Shown here: positions 29,795 through 38,720 of the stretch, piece by piece
Layout: each line of letters begins with the position of its first letter
How positions within the stretch are numbered: position 1 is the stretch's first letter
Source of the DNA: Propylenella binzhouense
GTDB taxonomy: Bacteria > Pseudomonadota > Alphaproteobacteria > Rhizobiales > Afifellaceae
Direction: 5' to 3'
Length of the DNA stretch: 52,070 bases
Assembly (NCBI RefSeq): GCF_009866965.1
Contig: NZ_SPKJ01000022.1
Coordinates: 1 to 52,070, forward strand
The notes under the pieces: model-generated
The model's database searches: none
What the model saw: the letters and a program-made list of their open reading frames with translations, nothing else
What the model was told of the DNA's origin: nothing
Position numbers and translations under genes: made by a program

Positions 29795-30439
29795 CTAAAA
29801 GAAGTCTTTCTCGATCGTCTTCTCGATGACGGCGTCGGACATCACGCGCATGAACTCGATGGCGATCCCGTCGTCGAAATGGCGGACGACCCGCGCACCG
29901 AGCCTGCCGAGGCGCACGACCGTGCCGCGCGGCGGGCGGGCATCGGTGCAGAGCGCCGCGCCGGAGAGCGACATGTCGATCACCTGCACCGGCACCTTCT
30001 CGCCGTCGGGCAGCTCCATCACGGATTCGGTCCGGCGGGGGACGCGCCGCGCATGGCGCCGGTCTTCCGCGAGGTTCAGCACGTGGCGGTTGGCGAGCCA
30101 GGTCAGAATGTCGGCGAGCTTGTCGCGCTTGCGCGGGGAGGCGTTGATCGTCATGGCGAAGCCGTTGCCGGTCACCCGCACGATCACCCCTTCGAGACGG
30201 CCGATCTGGTCGATATAGGCCACCACCCGCTGCCCCTTCTCACCGCAGAAGGGACTGATGAAGGCCGCGCCCCCGGGCGAGATGTCCACGAGCTGGCACG
30301 GGCATTCGCGGCGGTCCTCGAACATGCAGCGCCCGAGAAGGCTCAGCTTGACGCGCTGATGCATCCGCCGGTCTTCGGTCGGTGCAATATCGAGCTGAAC
30401 GGCTTCCATCGCGGGCATGATCTGACCTTCTGCCATCAT
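29795..30439 (-). CDS. Tandem PilZ domain protein
   Basis: A 214-residue cytosolic protein with two PilZ domains, the c-di-GMP-binding module. The first (about 24-105) has RVKLSLLGR and DISPGGAAF; the second (about 125-205) has RRHARRVPRR and DMSLSGAAL, so the arginine and DxSxxG motifs are present in both. Output is unknown, with motility, adhesion or polysaccharide as usual targets. It follows the PAS_5 gene on the same strand after 69 bp. That gap holds GTTAAC and GGTAAG, a weak partial CtrA-like site. The start could be any of three nearby ATGs. Confidence 0.88.
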   Translation of the reverse strand: MMAEGQIMPAMEAVQLDIAPTEDRRMHQRVKLSLLGRCMFEDRRECPCQLVDISPGGAAFISPFCGEKGQRVVAYIDQIGRLEGVIVRVTGNGFAMTINASPRKRDKLADILTWLANRHVLNLAEDRRHARRVPRRTESVMELPDGEKVPVQVIDMSLSGAALCTDARPPRGTVVRLGRLGARVVRHFDDGIAIEFMRVMSDAVIEKTIEKDFF

Positions 30440-30508
30440 ATCGCGACCGTCATCGGCGGCCGCAAAACTATTCCCACCGCGTTAACAGGCGGTAAGTGGC
30501 GCGAAGAT

Positions 30509-31117
30509 TCATTTACCACCTTGAACGAGCACGAGGTTTGGCCGCTCCCGCGGCGGGCGCCCCCCGGAATCCCCGGGCCGCTCCGACGAGGCGGCCTGTT
30601 TTCCGGCGTTCCCGCCGCCGCGCGGCGGCCGGAGCGAGCGGATCGAACGGAGCGACTGGGCGGCGACGCGGGCCCCAGGCAGGTGCCGCCCGTCATGGCC
30701 GCCGATCCGCGCCACGGCGCCGATGGCGCGGTCGTTGAAGCCGCCGCCGCGAAGCGGCAACAGGATCCATTCGAGGATCACCGCGCCGCCCGCCGCCGTC
30801 TCGCCGACGGCGCTCGCCAGGCATCCGAGCGGCTCGCGCCGCATGGCGGACAATTGCTTTGCAAAGGCGGCGCGGTCGTCTCCGCGCCAGAGCCTCAGGA
30901 GGCATTCGCCCGCGAGATCCCGGCCGAAGCGCATCCCGACGGCCGACCCGCAGAAGCGGAAGGTGCCCGCGGCGGCAGGATCGAGGTCGACCAGGAAGAC
31001 GTCGACGATGGCGGCTCCGAGCGCGAAGGGCTCGACCGCCAGCCGGCGCGGCATGCCCTCGGAGGCCCACAGCCGAATCCAGTATTGGTACAGCAGAACG
31101 GAGGTCGGATGTCTCAT
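30509..31117 (-). CDS. PAS_5 family protein
   Basis: A 202-residue cytosolic protein of the alphaproteobacterial PAS_5 family. The N-terminus LLYQYWIRLWASEGMPRR near 8-25 and the middle FRFCGSAVGMRFGRDLAGE near 53-71 match the family pattern. The C-terminal 50 residues are low complexity. The ATG at 31117 is chosen by family alignment since the frame runs much further upstream. Ligand and role are unknown; it commonly neighbours PilZ proteins. Confidence 0.85.
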   Translation of the reverse strand: MRHPTSVLLYQYWIRLWASEGMPRRLAVEPFALGAAIVDVFLVDLDPAAAGTFRFCGSAVGMRFGRDLAGECLLRLWRGDDRAAFAKQLSAMRREPLGCLASAVGETAAGGAVILEWILLPLRGGGFNDRAIGAVARIGGHDGRHLPGARVAAQSLRSIRSLRPPRGGGNAGKQAASSERPGDSGGRPPRERPNLVLVQGGK

Positions 31118-31346
31118 TCCTGAGCAGCCGCGCCCCGGCTGTCCCGTTTCGATCCCGGTAAGCATGTTCGAAGAAGAACTCTGCATCCGGGGTGCCATCT
31201 GCCCCGCGAGCCCGGCGCGCCGAACCATTCGGACGGCACGCCGCGGTCTCGCCTCGCGGGGCGGCGGCCGGGGAGCGGGGAGGGCGGCGGCGCGCCCCGA
31301 TGGATTTGAGCTTGAGAAGCGGGGCCGGGGCGGGCAGAGAAGCGGC

Positions 31347-32051
31347 ATGCCGGATCGCGAGCCCGTCTTCAACCTGCCGCCGGCGATCGTGGCCCTCGGC
31401 GGGATCATGGTCGCGGTCCACGTCCTCCGGATGGCCGTCGGCGCGGATCTCGACTTCCGCCTGATCGTCGAGTTCGCCTTCGTGCCGGCGCGCTATGTCG
31501 CGCCCGCCGCATGGCCGGGCGGGGTCGGCGCGCTCTTTTGGACGCCCATCACCTATGCCTTCCTGCACGGCGACTTCGTGCACCTCGCGGTGAACCTCTT
31601 CTGGATGGCCGGCTTCGGCACGCCGGCCGCGCGGCGGCTCGGCACCCGGCGCTTCCTCCTTCTTTCGGCCCTGTCGTCGGCCGCCGGCGCGCTCGCGCAC
31701 TATGTCGTCTTCCCGAGCGAGGCCGTGCCGATGATCGGGGCCTCGGCCGCCGTCTCGGGCATGACCGCGGCGACCGCGCGGTTCGCCTTCGTCGAGGGCG
31801 GACCGCTCGGCGGCGGGTCGCGCGCCGCCGCCTATTTCGTGCCGGCGCCGCCGATCCGACGCCTTCTCGCGAACGGCAGGACGGCGTTCTTCGTGCTGAT
31901 GTGGTTCGGGGTCAACCTGCTCTTCGGCGTGCAGGGTTCGCTCATTCCCGGGGTCGAGGGGGCGATCGCCTGGCAGGCCCATATCGGCGGCTTTCTCGCC
32001 GGCCTCGTCCTCTTCCCGCTCCTCGATCCCGTCGCGCGCGCCGAGCGCTAG
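31347..32051 (+). CDS. Rhomboid family intramembrane protein
   Basis: A 234-residue membrane protein with about six helices. Rhomboid features include FLHGDFVHLAVNLFWMAGFG near 72-91, with the His-containing helix, and the catalytic-type GASAAVSGM near 131-139 with Ser133; a C-terminal His is in WQAHIGGFLAGLVLFPL near 211-227. This indicates an active serine protease, though the substrate is unknown. It is divergent from the PAS_5 gene; the 229-bp gap shows no clear promoter. Confidence 0.88.
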   Translation: MPDREPVFNLPPAIVALGGIMVAVHVLRMAVGADLDFRLIVEFAFVPARYVAPAAWPGGVGALFWTPITYAFLHGDFVHLAVNLFWMAGFGTPAARRLGTRRFLLLSALSSAAGALAHYVVFPSEAVPMIGASAAVSGMTAATARFAFVEGGPLGGGSRAAAYFVPAPPIRRLLANGRTAFFVLMWFGVNLLFGVQGSLIPGVEGAIAWQAHIGGFLAGLVLFPLLDPVARAER

Positions 32052-32123
32052 CATTTCGGCCCGCTGCGGCTACACTTCCTCCATCGGCCGCGCGGCGGTG
32101 CGGGCGCGAACGGGAGCTGAAGC

Positions 32124-32552
32124 ATGACTGTCCTGCGGATCCTGAACGAAAAGGGCCGGGACGTCGTCACCACGACACCGGCAATGAAACTGATCGACGT
32201 CGCCAAGCTGCTTCATCAGAAGAACATCGGTGCTGTGCTCATCACCGAGGGAGAGTCGATCCGGGGCATCCTTTCGGAGCGTGACATCGCGAGGGCGATC
32301 TCGGTTCACGGCGAGGAGGCGCTGTCGAAGACGGCCGGGGACTGCATGACCGCCCATGTCGTGACCTGCACGCCCGAGGACAGCATCGGCCACGTCATGC
32401 AGGTGATGACGACCGGGCGGTTCCGCCACGTGCCGGTGATCGAGAAGAACAGGCTGGCCGGGCTCGTCTCGATCGGCGACGTCGTGAAGCGGCGGATCGA
32501 AGACGTCGAGAAGGAAGCCGAGCAGATCCGGGAATATATCGCGACCGCGTGA
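32124..32552 (+). CDS. CBS domain protein
   Basis: A 142-residue cytosolic protein made of two CBS repeats (about 10-68 and 76-132), the adenine-nucleotide-sensing module. Typical phrases are LLHQKNIGAVLIT, GILSERDIARAI and GLVSIGDVVKRRI. No attached catalytic domain is present, so it is a stand-alone regulator or IMP-dehydrogenase-like accessory. It follows the rhomboid gene by 72 bp and converges with hisI. Confidence 0.9.
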   Translation: MTVLRILNEKGRDVVTTTPAMKLIDVAKLLHQKNIGAVLITEGESIRGILSERDIARAISVHGEEALSKTAGDCMTAHVVTCTPEDSIGHVMQVMTTGRFRHVPVIEKNRLAGLVSIGDVVKRRIEDVEKEAEQIREYIATA

Positions 32553-32563
32553 AGCGGCCGCGG

Positions 32564-32965
32564 TCACGTGTCGAAGACGAGGTCGCGGCTGAGCGGTCCC
32601 GCGCCGAGCGGCACCTTGCGGTAGAAGCAGCTGGGCCTGCCGGTGTGGCAGGTATCTTCCGGCCGTGCGATCCTGACGGTCAGAACGAGCGTGTCCTGGT
32701 CGCAATCGGTCCGGAGCTCCAGCACCTCCTGAAGGGCGCCCGAAGTTTCGCCCTTCTTCCAGAGCGTGCGCCGCGACCGGCTCCAATAATGGGCGAAGCC
32801 CGTCTCGAGCGTCTTCTGCAGGGCCTCCGCGTTCATCCAGGCCATCATGACGACCGAGCCGCTCGCTCCGTCGACCACGATCGCGGGAACGAGCCCGTGC
32901 TCGTCGAAGCGCGGGCTGAAGGTCGCCGTCTCCTCGATCGAATCCGGATGCGCCGTCTGCTCCAT
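32564..32965 (-). CDS. hisI: Phosphoribosyl-AMP cyclohydrolase
   Basis: Histidine biosynthesis step 3, opening the purine ring of phosphoribosyl-AMP. The 133-residue product is HisI only, without the HisE pyrophosphohydrolase, as usual in this class. The metal motif DCDQDTLVL near 90-98 with cysteines around [11 protein letters not shown] near 108-118 is present. It lies 11 bp after folE on the same strand, a pairing seen in other Hyphomicrobiales and away from the main his genes. Confidence 0.95.
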   Translation of the reverse strand: MEQTAHPDSIEETATFSPRFDEHGLVPAIVVDGASGSVVMMAWMNAEALQKTLETGFAHYWSRSRRTLWKKGETSGALQEVLELRTDCDQDTLVLTVRIARPEDTCHTGRPSCFYRKVPLGAGPLSRDLVFDT

Positions 32966-32976
32966 CGCGCTGCCGG

Positions 32977-33603
32977 TCAGCGGCTCGTCGGCCGGACGAG
33001 ATTGAGGAACTTCTCGCGCTCCGCCGTATCCTCGCGGAAGATTCCGGTGAAGCGGGAGGTCATGGTCGAGGCGCCGGCCTTCTGGATGCCACGGATCGAC
33101 ATGCAGAGATGCTCCGCCTCGAGCATGACGGCCACCCCGCGCGAGCCGAGATAGGTCTCGAGCGCGGTCGCAATCTGCGCGGTCATGGTCTCCTGGGTCT
33201 GCAGCCGCCGCGCATACATGTCGACGAGCCGCGCGAGCTTGGAGAGCCCCACCACGCCGTCGACCGGATAATAGGCGATATGCGCCTTGCCCATGAAGGG
33301 CACCATGTGGTGCTCGCAATGGGAGGTGAAGGGGATGTCGCGGATGAGCACCATCTCCTCGTATCCCCCGACATCCGTGAAGCGCCGGGCGAGCACCTCG
33401 CGCGGATCGTGCCGATAGCCGGAATAGAGCTCCTCGAAGGCGCGGACGACGCGGCGCGGCGTGTCGACCAGCCCTTCCCGGGACGGATCGTCGCCGGCCC
33501 AGGCGATCAGGGTGCGCACCGCCGCCTCGGCTTCCTCGCGGGTCGGCCTCGCCTGCACGTTCGAACCCCGGTCGAGGGGAAGCTTGTTGATGACGGCACC
33601 CAT
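32977..33603 (-). CDS. folE: GTP cyclohydrolase I
   Basis: It makes dihydroneopterin triphosphate from GTP, the first step of folate synthesis. The 208-residue protein has the zinc motif [10 protein letters not shown] near 99-108 and the second cysteine in [11 protein letters not shown] near 165-175, so it is the zinc-dependent type IA enzyme. The ATG at 33603 is the family start. Upstream is a divergent promoter region shared with the scaffold gene. Confidence 0.96.
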   Translation of the reverse strand: MGAVINKLPLDRGSNVQARPTREEAEAAVRTLIAWAGDDPSREGLVDTPRRVVRAFEELYSGYRHDPREVLARRFTDVGGYEEMVLIRDIPFTSHCEHHMVPFMGKAHIAYYPVDGVVGLSKLARLVDMYARRLQTQETMTAQIATALETYLGSRGVAVMLEAEHLCMSIRGIQKAGASTMTSRFTGIFREDTAEREKFLNLVRPTSR

Positions 33604-33663
33604 CCAAATGCTCCTTCGGCGACGACCGCTTGTGACCCATAGCATCGGCAAGCCGGCGGACAC

Positions 33664-33699
33664 TATATAGGGTTTCGCCCCGGCTCCTTTAAAGCCGGG
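33664..33699. promoter_or_regulatory. Divergent folE / scaffold-gene control region
   Basis: TATATA at 33664-33669 could be a -10 element for either direction, and CCCGGCT with AGCCGGG (33679-33685 and 33693-33699) forms a 7-bp stem with a 7-base loop. No convincing -35 is seen for either gene. The region is the only place for promoters of these divergent genes. Confidence 0.35.
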
Positions 33700-33721
33700 C
33701 GCCACGCTCCGGGACGGTCTC

Positions 33722-34168
33722 ATGCTCGACGACATCTACAACACGAAGATCCTGGAACTTGCCGGCAACATCCCGCGGATCGGCCGGCTTTCCGATCCGG
33801 ACGGCTCGGCGCGCGCCCATTCCCGCCTGTGCGGCTCGACCGTGACGGTCGACGTGAAGCTCGAGGACGGCCGCGTCTCCGATTTCGCCCACGACGTGAA
33901 GGCCTGCGCGCTCGGGCAGGCATCGTCCTCGGTCATGGCGCGGCACGTGATCGGTGCGACCCCGGAGGAGCTTCGGGAGGTGCGCGCGGCCATGTACAGG
34001 ATGCTGAAGGAGGGCGGGCCGGCCCCCACGGGCCGCTTCGAGGAGCTCAGATATCTGGAGCCGGTGCGGGACTACAAGGCGCGCCACGCCTCGACCCTCC
34101 TCACCTTCGACGCCGTGGTCGACGCGGTCGGACAGGCGGAGCGCAAGCGGGAGGAGGCGGCCGCCTAG
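33722..34168 (+). CDS. IscU/NifU-type iron-sulfur scaffold-like protein
   Basis: A 148-residue protein of the IscU/NifU N-terminal fold. Scaffold cysteines 1 and 2 are present as Cys37 (SRLCGST) and Cys62 (VKACALGQ). The third canonical cysteine is missing: the aligned spot near residues 122-123 reads RHAS. This subfamily is common in Hyphomicrobiales and often annotated as a scaffold, but assembly of a cluster on three cysteines would not work the same way. It is divergent from folE and its stop overlaps the end of the HD gene. Confidence 0.85.
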   Translation: MLDDIYNTKILELAGNIPRIGRLSDPDGSARAHSRLCGSTVTVDVKLEDGRVSDFAHDVKACALGQASSSVMARHVIGATPEELREVRAAMYRMLKEGGPAPTGRFEELRYLEPVRDYKARHASTLLTFDAVVDAVGQAERKREEAAA

Positions 34169-34734
34169 TCCCCGGCGCGCGCAAGCGCCTCACGGACGGC
34201 GGCGTCGAAGCGATGCTCGAGTTCCGGCGCAATGCCGCGGCAGCCGGCGTCCACCACCCGCACGCCCCATTCGACATAGGCGCGCAGCTTCGCCGGCGGC
34301 CAGTCGGCGGGCGGGTCCTCGGCGATGCCGTGGATGTTGCTGGTCTTGTCGGCGAGCTTCAGGAGGCGCGCTGCGCGGCTTGCGCCGGCGATGTGATCGA
34401 CCTGCCGCTCCCTGCGGACCTCGTCCGGCAGCGTCGCGTCGTCGGTAAGCTCCCCGACGAGCGCGGCGACGTTCCGCCCGAAGAGCGTTTCGACCTCGCC
34501 GGCTGTCGCATGGCCGTCCTCGACGACATCGTGGAGATAGGCCGCCGCGAGGAGATCCGCGGCCGGGAGTTCCGCCGCCGGGATCGCCTCCGGCCCTGCC
34601 GCAGCGACGAGGGCGGCAACCTCGGCGAGATGGGTGAAATAGGGCAGGCCGCGCTCGCCCTTCCGCTTCTGGAGGCCATGCCGCTCCGCCGCGAAGGCGA
34701 CCGCACGCACGATTTTCAGGATCTCGTCAGACAT
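34165..34734 (-). CDS. HD domain hydrolase, MESH1/SpoT-type
   Basis: A 189-residue cytosolic HD phosphohydrolase. Metal ligands are expected at His35, His68-Asp69 and Asp129, and the HDVVED motif at 68-73 matches the HDxxED of (p)ppGpp hydrolases. No synthetase or regulatory domain is attached. It could be a small alarmone hydrolase or act on another nucleotide. Its stop overlaps that of the scaffold gene in convergent order; the start abuts the yidD region. Confidence 0.85.
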   Translation of the reverse strand: MSDEILKIVRAVAFAAERHGLQKRKGERGLPYFTHLAEVAALVAAAGPEAIPAAELPAADLLAAAYLHDVVEDGHATAGEVETLFGRNVAALVGELTDDATLPDEVRRERQVDHIAGASRAARLLKLADKTSNIHGIAEDPPADWPPAKLRAYVEWGVRVVDAGCRGIAPELEHRFDAAVREALARAGD

Positions 34735-34763
34735 TGCCGGACCGGACCGCGACCGTGAGCAGA

Positions 34764-35066
34764 ATGCATCCGAGCCCGCTCGGTTTCCCGGCGCTCGCCG
34801 CGCGCCTGGCGATCCGCGCCTACCGGCTCACGCTTTCCTCGATCGCCGGGCGGACCTGCCGGCATCTGCCGACCTGCTCGGAATTCACGGAAGAGGCGAT
34901 CGCCCGGCATGGATTGTGGGCCGGCGGATGGATGGGGCTCGCGCGCCTGTCGCGCTGCCGCCCGCTCGGCTCCTACGGCTTCGATCCCGTGCCCGACCGG
35001 CCGCCTCCCGCGGCGCGCTGGTACCTGCCCTGGCGCTACGGCAGCTGGCGCGGCGGCGAGCGCTAG
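34764..35066 (+). CDS. yidD: Membrane protein insertion efficiency factor
   Basis: A 100-residue protein of the YidD family, thought to assist YidC in membrane insertion. The hallmark CRHLPTCSEFTEEAI (about 33-47) is followed by RHGLWAGGWMGLARLSRCRP and GFDPVPD. The C-terminal extension is proline- and arginine-rich. The ATG at 34764 is preferred on family length. It overlaps the stop of the outer-membrane gene by 4 bp in convergent order. Confidence 0.92.
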   Translation: MHPSPLGFPALAARLAIRAYRLTLSSIAGRTCRHLPTCSEFTEEAIARHGLWAGGWMGLARLSRCRPLGSYGFDPVPDRPPPAARWYLPWRYGSWRGGER

Positions 35067-35707
35067 AAGCCGTAGAGAAGGCCGAGCCGCAAAGCGTGCG
35101 AGGAGATCTCGGTCTTCACGAGCGGAATGCCCGCGCCGAACCCGGAATTCTCGCGGCCGTAATAGCTGTAGGCGTATTCCGCCCGCGCCCGCCAATGCGG
35201 CCCGAAATGATATTCGAGGCCGATCGCCGCCTGTCCGCCGACGACCCACATCGAATCGCTCGCGTCGACGTCGTTGCCGGCCTTCCAGTGCGCGGCGGCG
35301 AAGCCGCCGGCAATATAGGCCGCCACCTCGGGGCTCATCATGGTGCCGATTCGCGCGCGGACTATGCCTTCGAAGGGAAGCTCGCCGGAAAGGGTGTTGC
35401 CGAGGTCGCCATCGAGCCAGCCATAGGCGGCCGTCGCCTCGGCGCCGACGAACCATCCGCTCGCGAAGACGTAGTCGCAGCCGGCGGCGCCGCCGATCCG
35501 GCCGCCGAACATGTCGTAGTCGCCGAACACGTTGTTGTAATAGGCTTCGGGGTGGCTGACGATGCCTTCCCCGAAAGCGCCGACATAGCAGGCGAGGCGG
35601 TCCGACGCGGCGGCCATGTCCGGCTGCGCGTAGAGGTCGGCCGCGGCGGCCATGCCCGACAGAGCGACCAGGCTGGTACCGGCCAGGAGCAGGCGGACGA
35701 GTTTCAT
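35063..35707 (-). CDS. Outer-membrane beta-barrel protein
   Basis: A 214-residue exported protein with a signal peptide (cleavage after AAAA near residue 23) and alternating hydrophobic strands throughout, ending in a C-terminal phenylalanine as outer-membrane barrels do (LLYGF). It is similar in type to the Omp25/Omp31-like barrels of Hyphomicrobiales. About eight strands are likely. Its role, whether structural or porin-like, is not determined. Confidence 0.85.
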   Translation of the reverse strand: MKLVRLLLAGTSLVALSGMAAAADLYAQPDMAAASDRLACYVGAFGEGIVSHPEAYYNNVFGDYDMFGGRIGGAAGCDYVFASGWFVGAEATAAYGWLDGDLGNTLSGELPFEGIVRARIGTMMSPEVAAYIAGGFAAAHWKAGNDVDASDSMWVVGGQAAIGLEYHFGPHWRARAEYAYSYYGRENSGFGAGIPLVKTEISSHALRLGLLYGF

Positions 35708-36040
35708 AGGTGGGATCCCCAAGACGTGTTGAACTGATAGCGCCGAAGACGCCGTGCGCAAACCGAATCCGCACATCTGCGGGCGGAGTTGGAGCATGTG
35801 CGCCCCGGCTTGTTGCCGGGCGGTGACACCGGCTCCGGTTCCGAAGCATCACGTGGAGCGGACGGGACATTCCGGGCGGCGTAGCCGCGGCCCGGATCCG
35901 GCCTCCCGGGCGGTACCGGACCGGGATCGGCGCAGAGAGCCTCCCGAACGATTCCCAAGTCGTTGTTCCTGCAAGGAAAAGGGTTCGGAACCCATGCCGG
36001 TGCGAGGCGTTTCGGGGGCATCGCACGACAGGAGGAGATC
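35708..36040. other. Intergenic region, divergent, with stress promoter
   Basis: This 333-bp region separates the barrel gene and the DUF1236 gene, which diverge. Apart from the EcfG promoter at 35987-36011, I see a number of GC-rich partial palindromes but no gene. The barrel promoter must lie near its left end, but no good consensus is seen. Confidence 0.6.
35987..36011 (+). promoter_or_regulatory. EcfG-type general stress promoter
   Basis: GGAAC at 35987-35991 and CGTT at 36008-36011 are separated by exactly 16 bp, a full match to the promoter of the alphaproteobacterial general stress sigma factor EcfG. Transcription would begin about 20 bp before the DUF1236 ATG at 36041. The -35 is also part of a small palindrome (GGGTTC-G-GAACCC). 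Confidence 0.75.
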
Positions 36041-36427
36041 ATGCTCAGGATTCTTGTTGCCGCGACGATGACCGCCACTTTGGCCTCGCCTGCCGCATTC
36101 GCGCAGGAAGGCACCGCAGCGGGCGCTGCCGGCGGTGCGGCGGTCGGTGCGGCGGTCGGCGGTCCCGTCGGTGCCGTCGTCGGCGGCGTCGCGGGCGCCG
36201 CGGCAGGCACCGCGATCGATCCGCCGCCGCCGGAGGTGCGTCAATACGTGGTCGAGCAGCCGGCCGACACGGTGGAGATACAGGGCACCGTCGCCGTCGG
36301 AGAGGCGCTGCCCGACACCGTCGTCCTGAAGCCGGTACCGAATTACCAGTACCAGTACGCGGTGGTGAACAACAAGCGGGTGCTGGTCGATCCCGGCACG
36401 CGCAAGGTCGTCCGGATCATCCAGTAG
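36041..36427 (+). CDS. DUF1236 family secreted protein
   Basis: A 128-residue exported protein with a signal peptide (cleavage after AFA near residue 21), a glycine-zipper-like stretch of Gly-Ala-Val repeats (about 26-60) and the DUF1236 C-terminal domain (YQYAVVNNKRVLVDPGTR near 104-121). The ribosome-binding site AGGAGGAG is strong. An EcfG promoter sits directly upstream, so it should belong to the general stress regulon, which fits reports on the family in Hyphomicrobiales. Function is unknown. Confidence 0.88.
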   Translation: MLRILVAATMTATLASPAAFAQEGTAAGAAGGAAVGAAVGGPVGAVVGGVAGAAAGTAIDPPPPEVRQYVVEQPADTVEIQGTVAVGEALPDTVVLKPVPNYQYQYAVVNNKRVLVDPGTRKVVRIIQ

Positions 36428-36734
36428 CGGCGCCACGCGCCGTTCGACCGGCGAGTGGGCGGGCAGGAAATCCTGCCCGCCTTCTCTTTGCGGCCGCGCC
36501 GGGCCGGCAGCTTTCAAGCAGGGGTCCCCGGGCGCACCGGGGTCGCGGTGAGATCGCCGCAATCCGGGCGGAGTCCCTTCCGCCGCCGCGCGTGCCGTCC
36601 CGGCATTCGTTGTCTCTCCGGGCCGCTTCCTGTAACGGAATGCCGCGTCGCCGGCCGGAGCGCTTCGCTTGCGGTCGCGCGACCGCAATCCTAGTTCGCG
36701 CTCGACCAGCTCGAGAAACCTGCCGGAGCAGATC
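36428..36734. other. Spacer between the DUF1236 gene and thrS
   Basis: Besides the terminator at 36458-36489 this 307-bp spacer holds no gene I can support. The thrS promoter and leader must lie here, but I see no good consensus and no T-box, which would be unexpected in this class anyway. Confidence 0.6.
36458..36489 (+). terminator. Intrinsic terminator after the DUF1236 gene
   Basis: GGCGGGCAGG at 36458-36467 pairs with CCTGCCCGCC at 36472-36481 in a perfect 10-bp stem with loop AAAT, followed by TTCTCTTT. It lies 31 bp after the DUF1236 stop and insulates thrS from it. Confidence 0.85.
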
Positions 36735-38672
36735 TTGATCACCATCACCTTGCCCGACGGCGCGCAGCGGTCCTACGAGCGCGGCGTCTCGGGGGCGGAC
36801 ATCGCAGCCTCGATCTCGAAGTCGCTCGCCAAGAAGGCGGTCGCGGTGAAGGTCGACGGCGTGCTCGGCGACCTCGCCGATCCGATTCGGAACGATGCCA
36901 GGATCGAGATCGTCACGCGCAGCGACCGCGATGCGCTGGAACTCATCCGCCACGATTGCGCGCACGTGCTGGCGGAGGCGGTCCAGGACCTCTTTCCGGG
37001 AACCCAGGTCACCATCGGACCGGTGATCGAGAACGGATTCTATTACGACTTCTTCCGCAACGAGCCGTTCTCGACCGAAGATTTCGCGGCGATCGAGGCG
37101 AAAATGCGCGAGATCATCGCGCACGACAGGCCCTTCACCAAGGAGGTGTGGGAACGCGCGCGCGCCAAGGCCGTCTTCGACGCGAAGGGCGAGCGCTTCA
37201 AGGTCGAGCTGGTCGACGCCATTCCCGAGGGCGAGGACGTGAAGATCTATCGGCAGGGCGAGTGGTTCGACCTCTGCCGGGGTCCGCACATGCCCTCCAC
37301 CGGCCGGATCGGCGACGCCTTCAAGCTGATGAAGCTTGCCGGCGCCTATTGGCGGGGCGATGCGCGCGGGCCGCAGCTCCAGCGCATCTACGGCACCGCC
37401 TGGCGCGACCGGAACGAGCTCGACGCCTATCTCCACATGCTCGAGGAGGCGGAGAAGCGCGACCATCGCCGGCTCGGCCGCGAGATGGACCTCTTTCATC
37501 TCCAGGAAGAGGCGCCCGGCATGGTGTTCTGGCACCCGAAGGGCTGGGCGATCTGGCGCGCGCTCGAGGCCTATCTGCGCCGGAGGCTCGACGCGGCCGG
37601 CTATCAGGAGGTCAAGACGCCCCAGCTGATCGACCGCAAGCTTTGGGAAGCGTCCGGCCATTGGGAGAAGTTCCGCGAATCGATGTTCGTGGCGGAGGTC
37701 GAGGAGGAGGGCCGCGAGGACAGGCTCGTGGCGGCGCTGAAGCCGATGAACTGTCCCGGCCACATCCAGATCTTCAACCAGGGCATCAAGTCCTATCGCG
37801 ACCTGCCGCTCCGGCTCGCCGAATTCGGGTCGTGCCACCGCTACGAGCCGTCGGGCGCGCTGCACGGCATCATGCGGGTGCGCGGCTTCACCCAGGACGA
37901 CGCGCACATCTTCTGCCGCGAGGACCAGATCACCGACGAGACCGTGCGCTTCTGCGCGCTGCTCTCCTCGATCTACCGCGATCTCGGCTTCTCGCAGTTC
38001 CGCATCAAGTTCTCCGACCGGCCGGAGAAGCGCGCGGGCTCCGACGCGGTGTGGGACCAGGCCGAGGCCGCGCTCATGGAGGCCACCCGCGCCGCCGGCT
38101 ACGAGGTGGAGCTCAACCCGGGCGAGGGCGCCTTCTACGGACCGAAACTCGAATTCGTGCTGACCGATGCGATCGGGCGCGACTGGCAATGCGGGACGCT
38201 GCAGGTCGACTTCGTGCTGCCGGAGCGGCTCGGCGCGGCCTATGTCGCCGAGGATGGCCAGAAGCACCGGCCGGTCATGCTGCATCGCGCCGTGCTCGGC
38301 TCGTTCGAGCGCTTCATCGGCATCCTGATCGAGGATTCCGCCGGGCGGCTGCCGTTCTGGCTCGCGCCCGTCCAGGCCGTCGTCGCCACCATCACCTCCG
38401 ATGCCGATCCCTATGCGGAGGAGGTCGCGGAACGCCTGGAGAAGGCCGGGCTGAGGGTCGCCGCCGATCTTCGGAACGAGAAGATCAACTACAAGGTCCG
38501 CGAGCATTCGGTGGCGAAGGTGCCGGTCATGCTCGTCGTCGGCCGGCGCGAGGCGGAGGAGCGCACCGTCTCCGTGCGCAGGCTCGGCTCGAAGGAGCAG
38601 GCGACCGCCGGGCTCGAGGAGATCCTGGCGCAGCTCGCCTCGGAAGCGCGCGCTCCGGACCTTGCCGCCTGA
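36735..38672 (+). CDS. thrS: Threonyl-tRNA synthetase
   Basis: A class II synthetase of 645 residues. It begins with the TGS domain ([14 protein letters not shown] near 4-17), then the editing domain with [12 protein letters not shown] near 74-85, the catalytic core with MNCPGH near 338-343 and the motif 2 region, and the anticodon-binding domain. No ATG is available upstream; TTG at 36735, 6 bp after CGGAG, gives the family start. Another in-frame TTG lies at 36669. It converges with the following secreted-protein gene. Confidence 0.96.
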   Translation: MITITLPDGAQRSYERGVSGADIAASISKSLAKKAVAVKVDGVLGDLADPIRNDARIEIVTRSDRDALELIRHDCAHVLAEAVQDLFPGTQVTIGPVIENGFYYDFFRNEPFSTEDFAAIEAKMREIIAHDRPFTKEVWERARAKAVFDAKGERFKVELVDAIPEGEDVKIYRQGEWFDLCRGPHMPSTGRIGDAFKLMKLAGAYWRGDARGPQLQRIYGTAWRDRNELDAYLHMLEEAEKRDHRRLGREMDLFHLQEEAPGMVFWHPKGWAIWRALEAYLRRRLDAAGYQEVKTPQLIDRKLWEASGHWEKFRESMFVAEVEEEGREDRLVAALKPMNCPGHIQIFNQGIKSYRDLPLRLAEFGSCHRYEPSGALHGIMRVRGFTQDDAHIFCREDQITDETVRFCALLSSIYRDLGFSQFRIKFSDRPEKRAGSDAVWDQAEAALMEATRAAGYEVELNPGEGAFYGPKLEFVLTDAIGRDWQCGTLQVDFVLPERLGAAYVAEDGQKHRPVMLHRAVLGSFERFIGILIEDSAGRLPFWLAPVQAVVATITSDADPYAEEVAERLEKAGLRVAADLRNEKINYKVREHSVAKVPVMLVVGRREAEERTVSVRRLGSKEQATAGLEEILAQLASEARAPDLAA

Positions 38673-38720
38673 ACGGGCTTGCGGGAAAGCCGAGCTTCCG
38701 CCCGGCTTGCCGGTTCCCGG

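Noticed and set aside
30481-30496. CtrA box before the PilZ gene
   Set aside because: TTAAC is present, but the other half reads CTTA, two mismatches from consensus, so I did not list it as a site.
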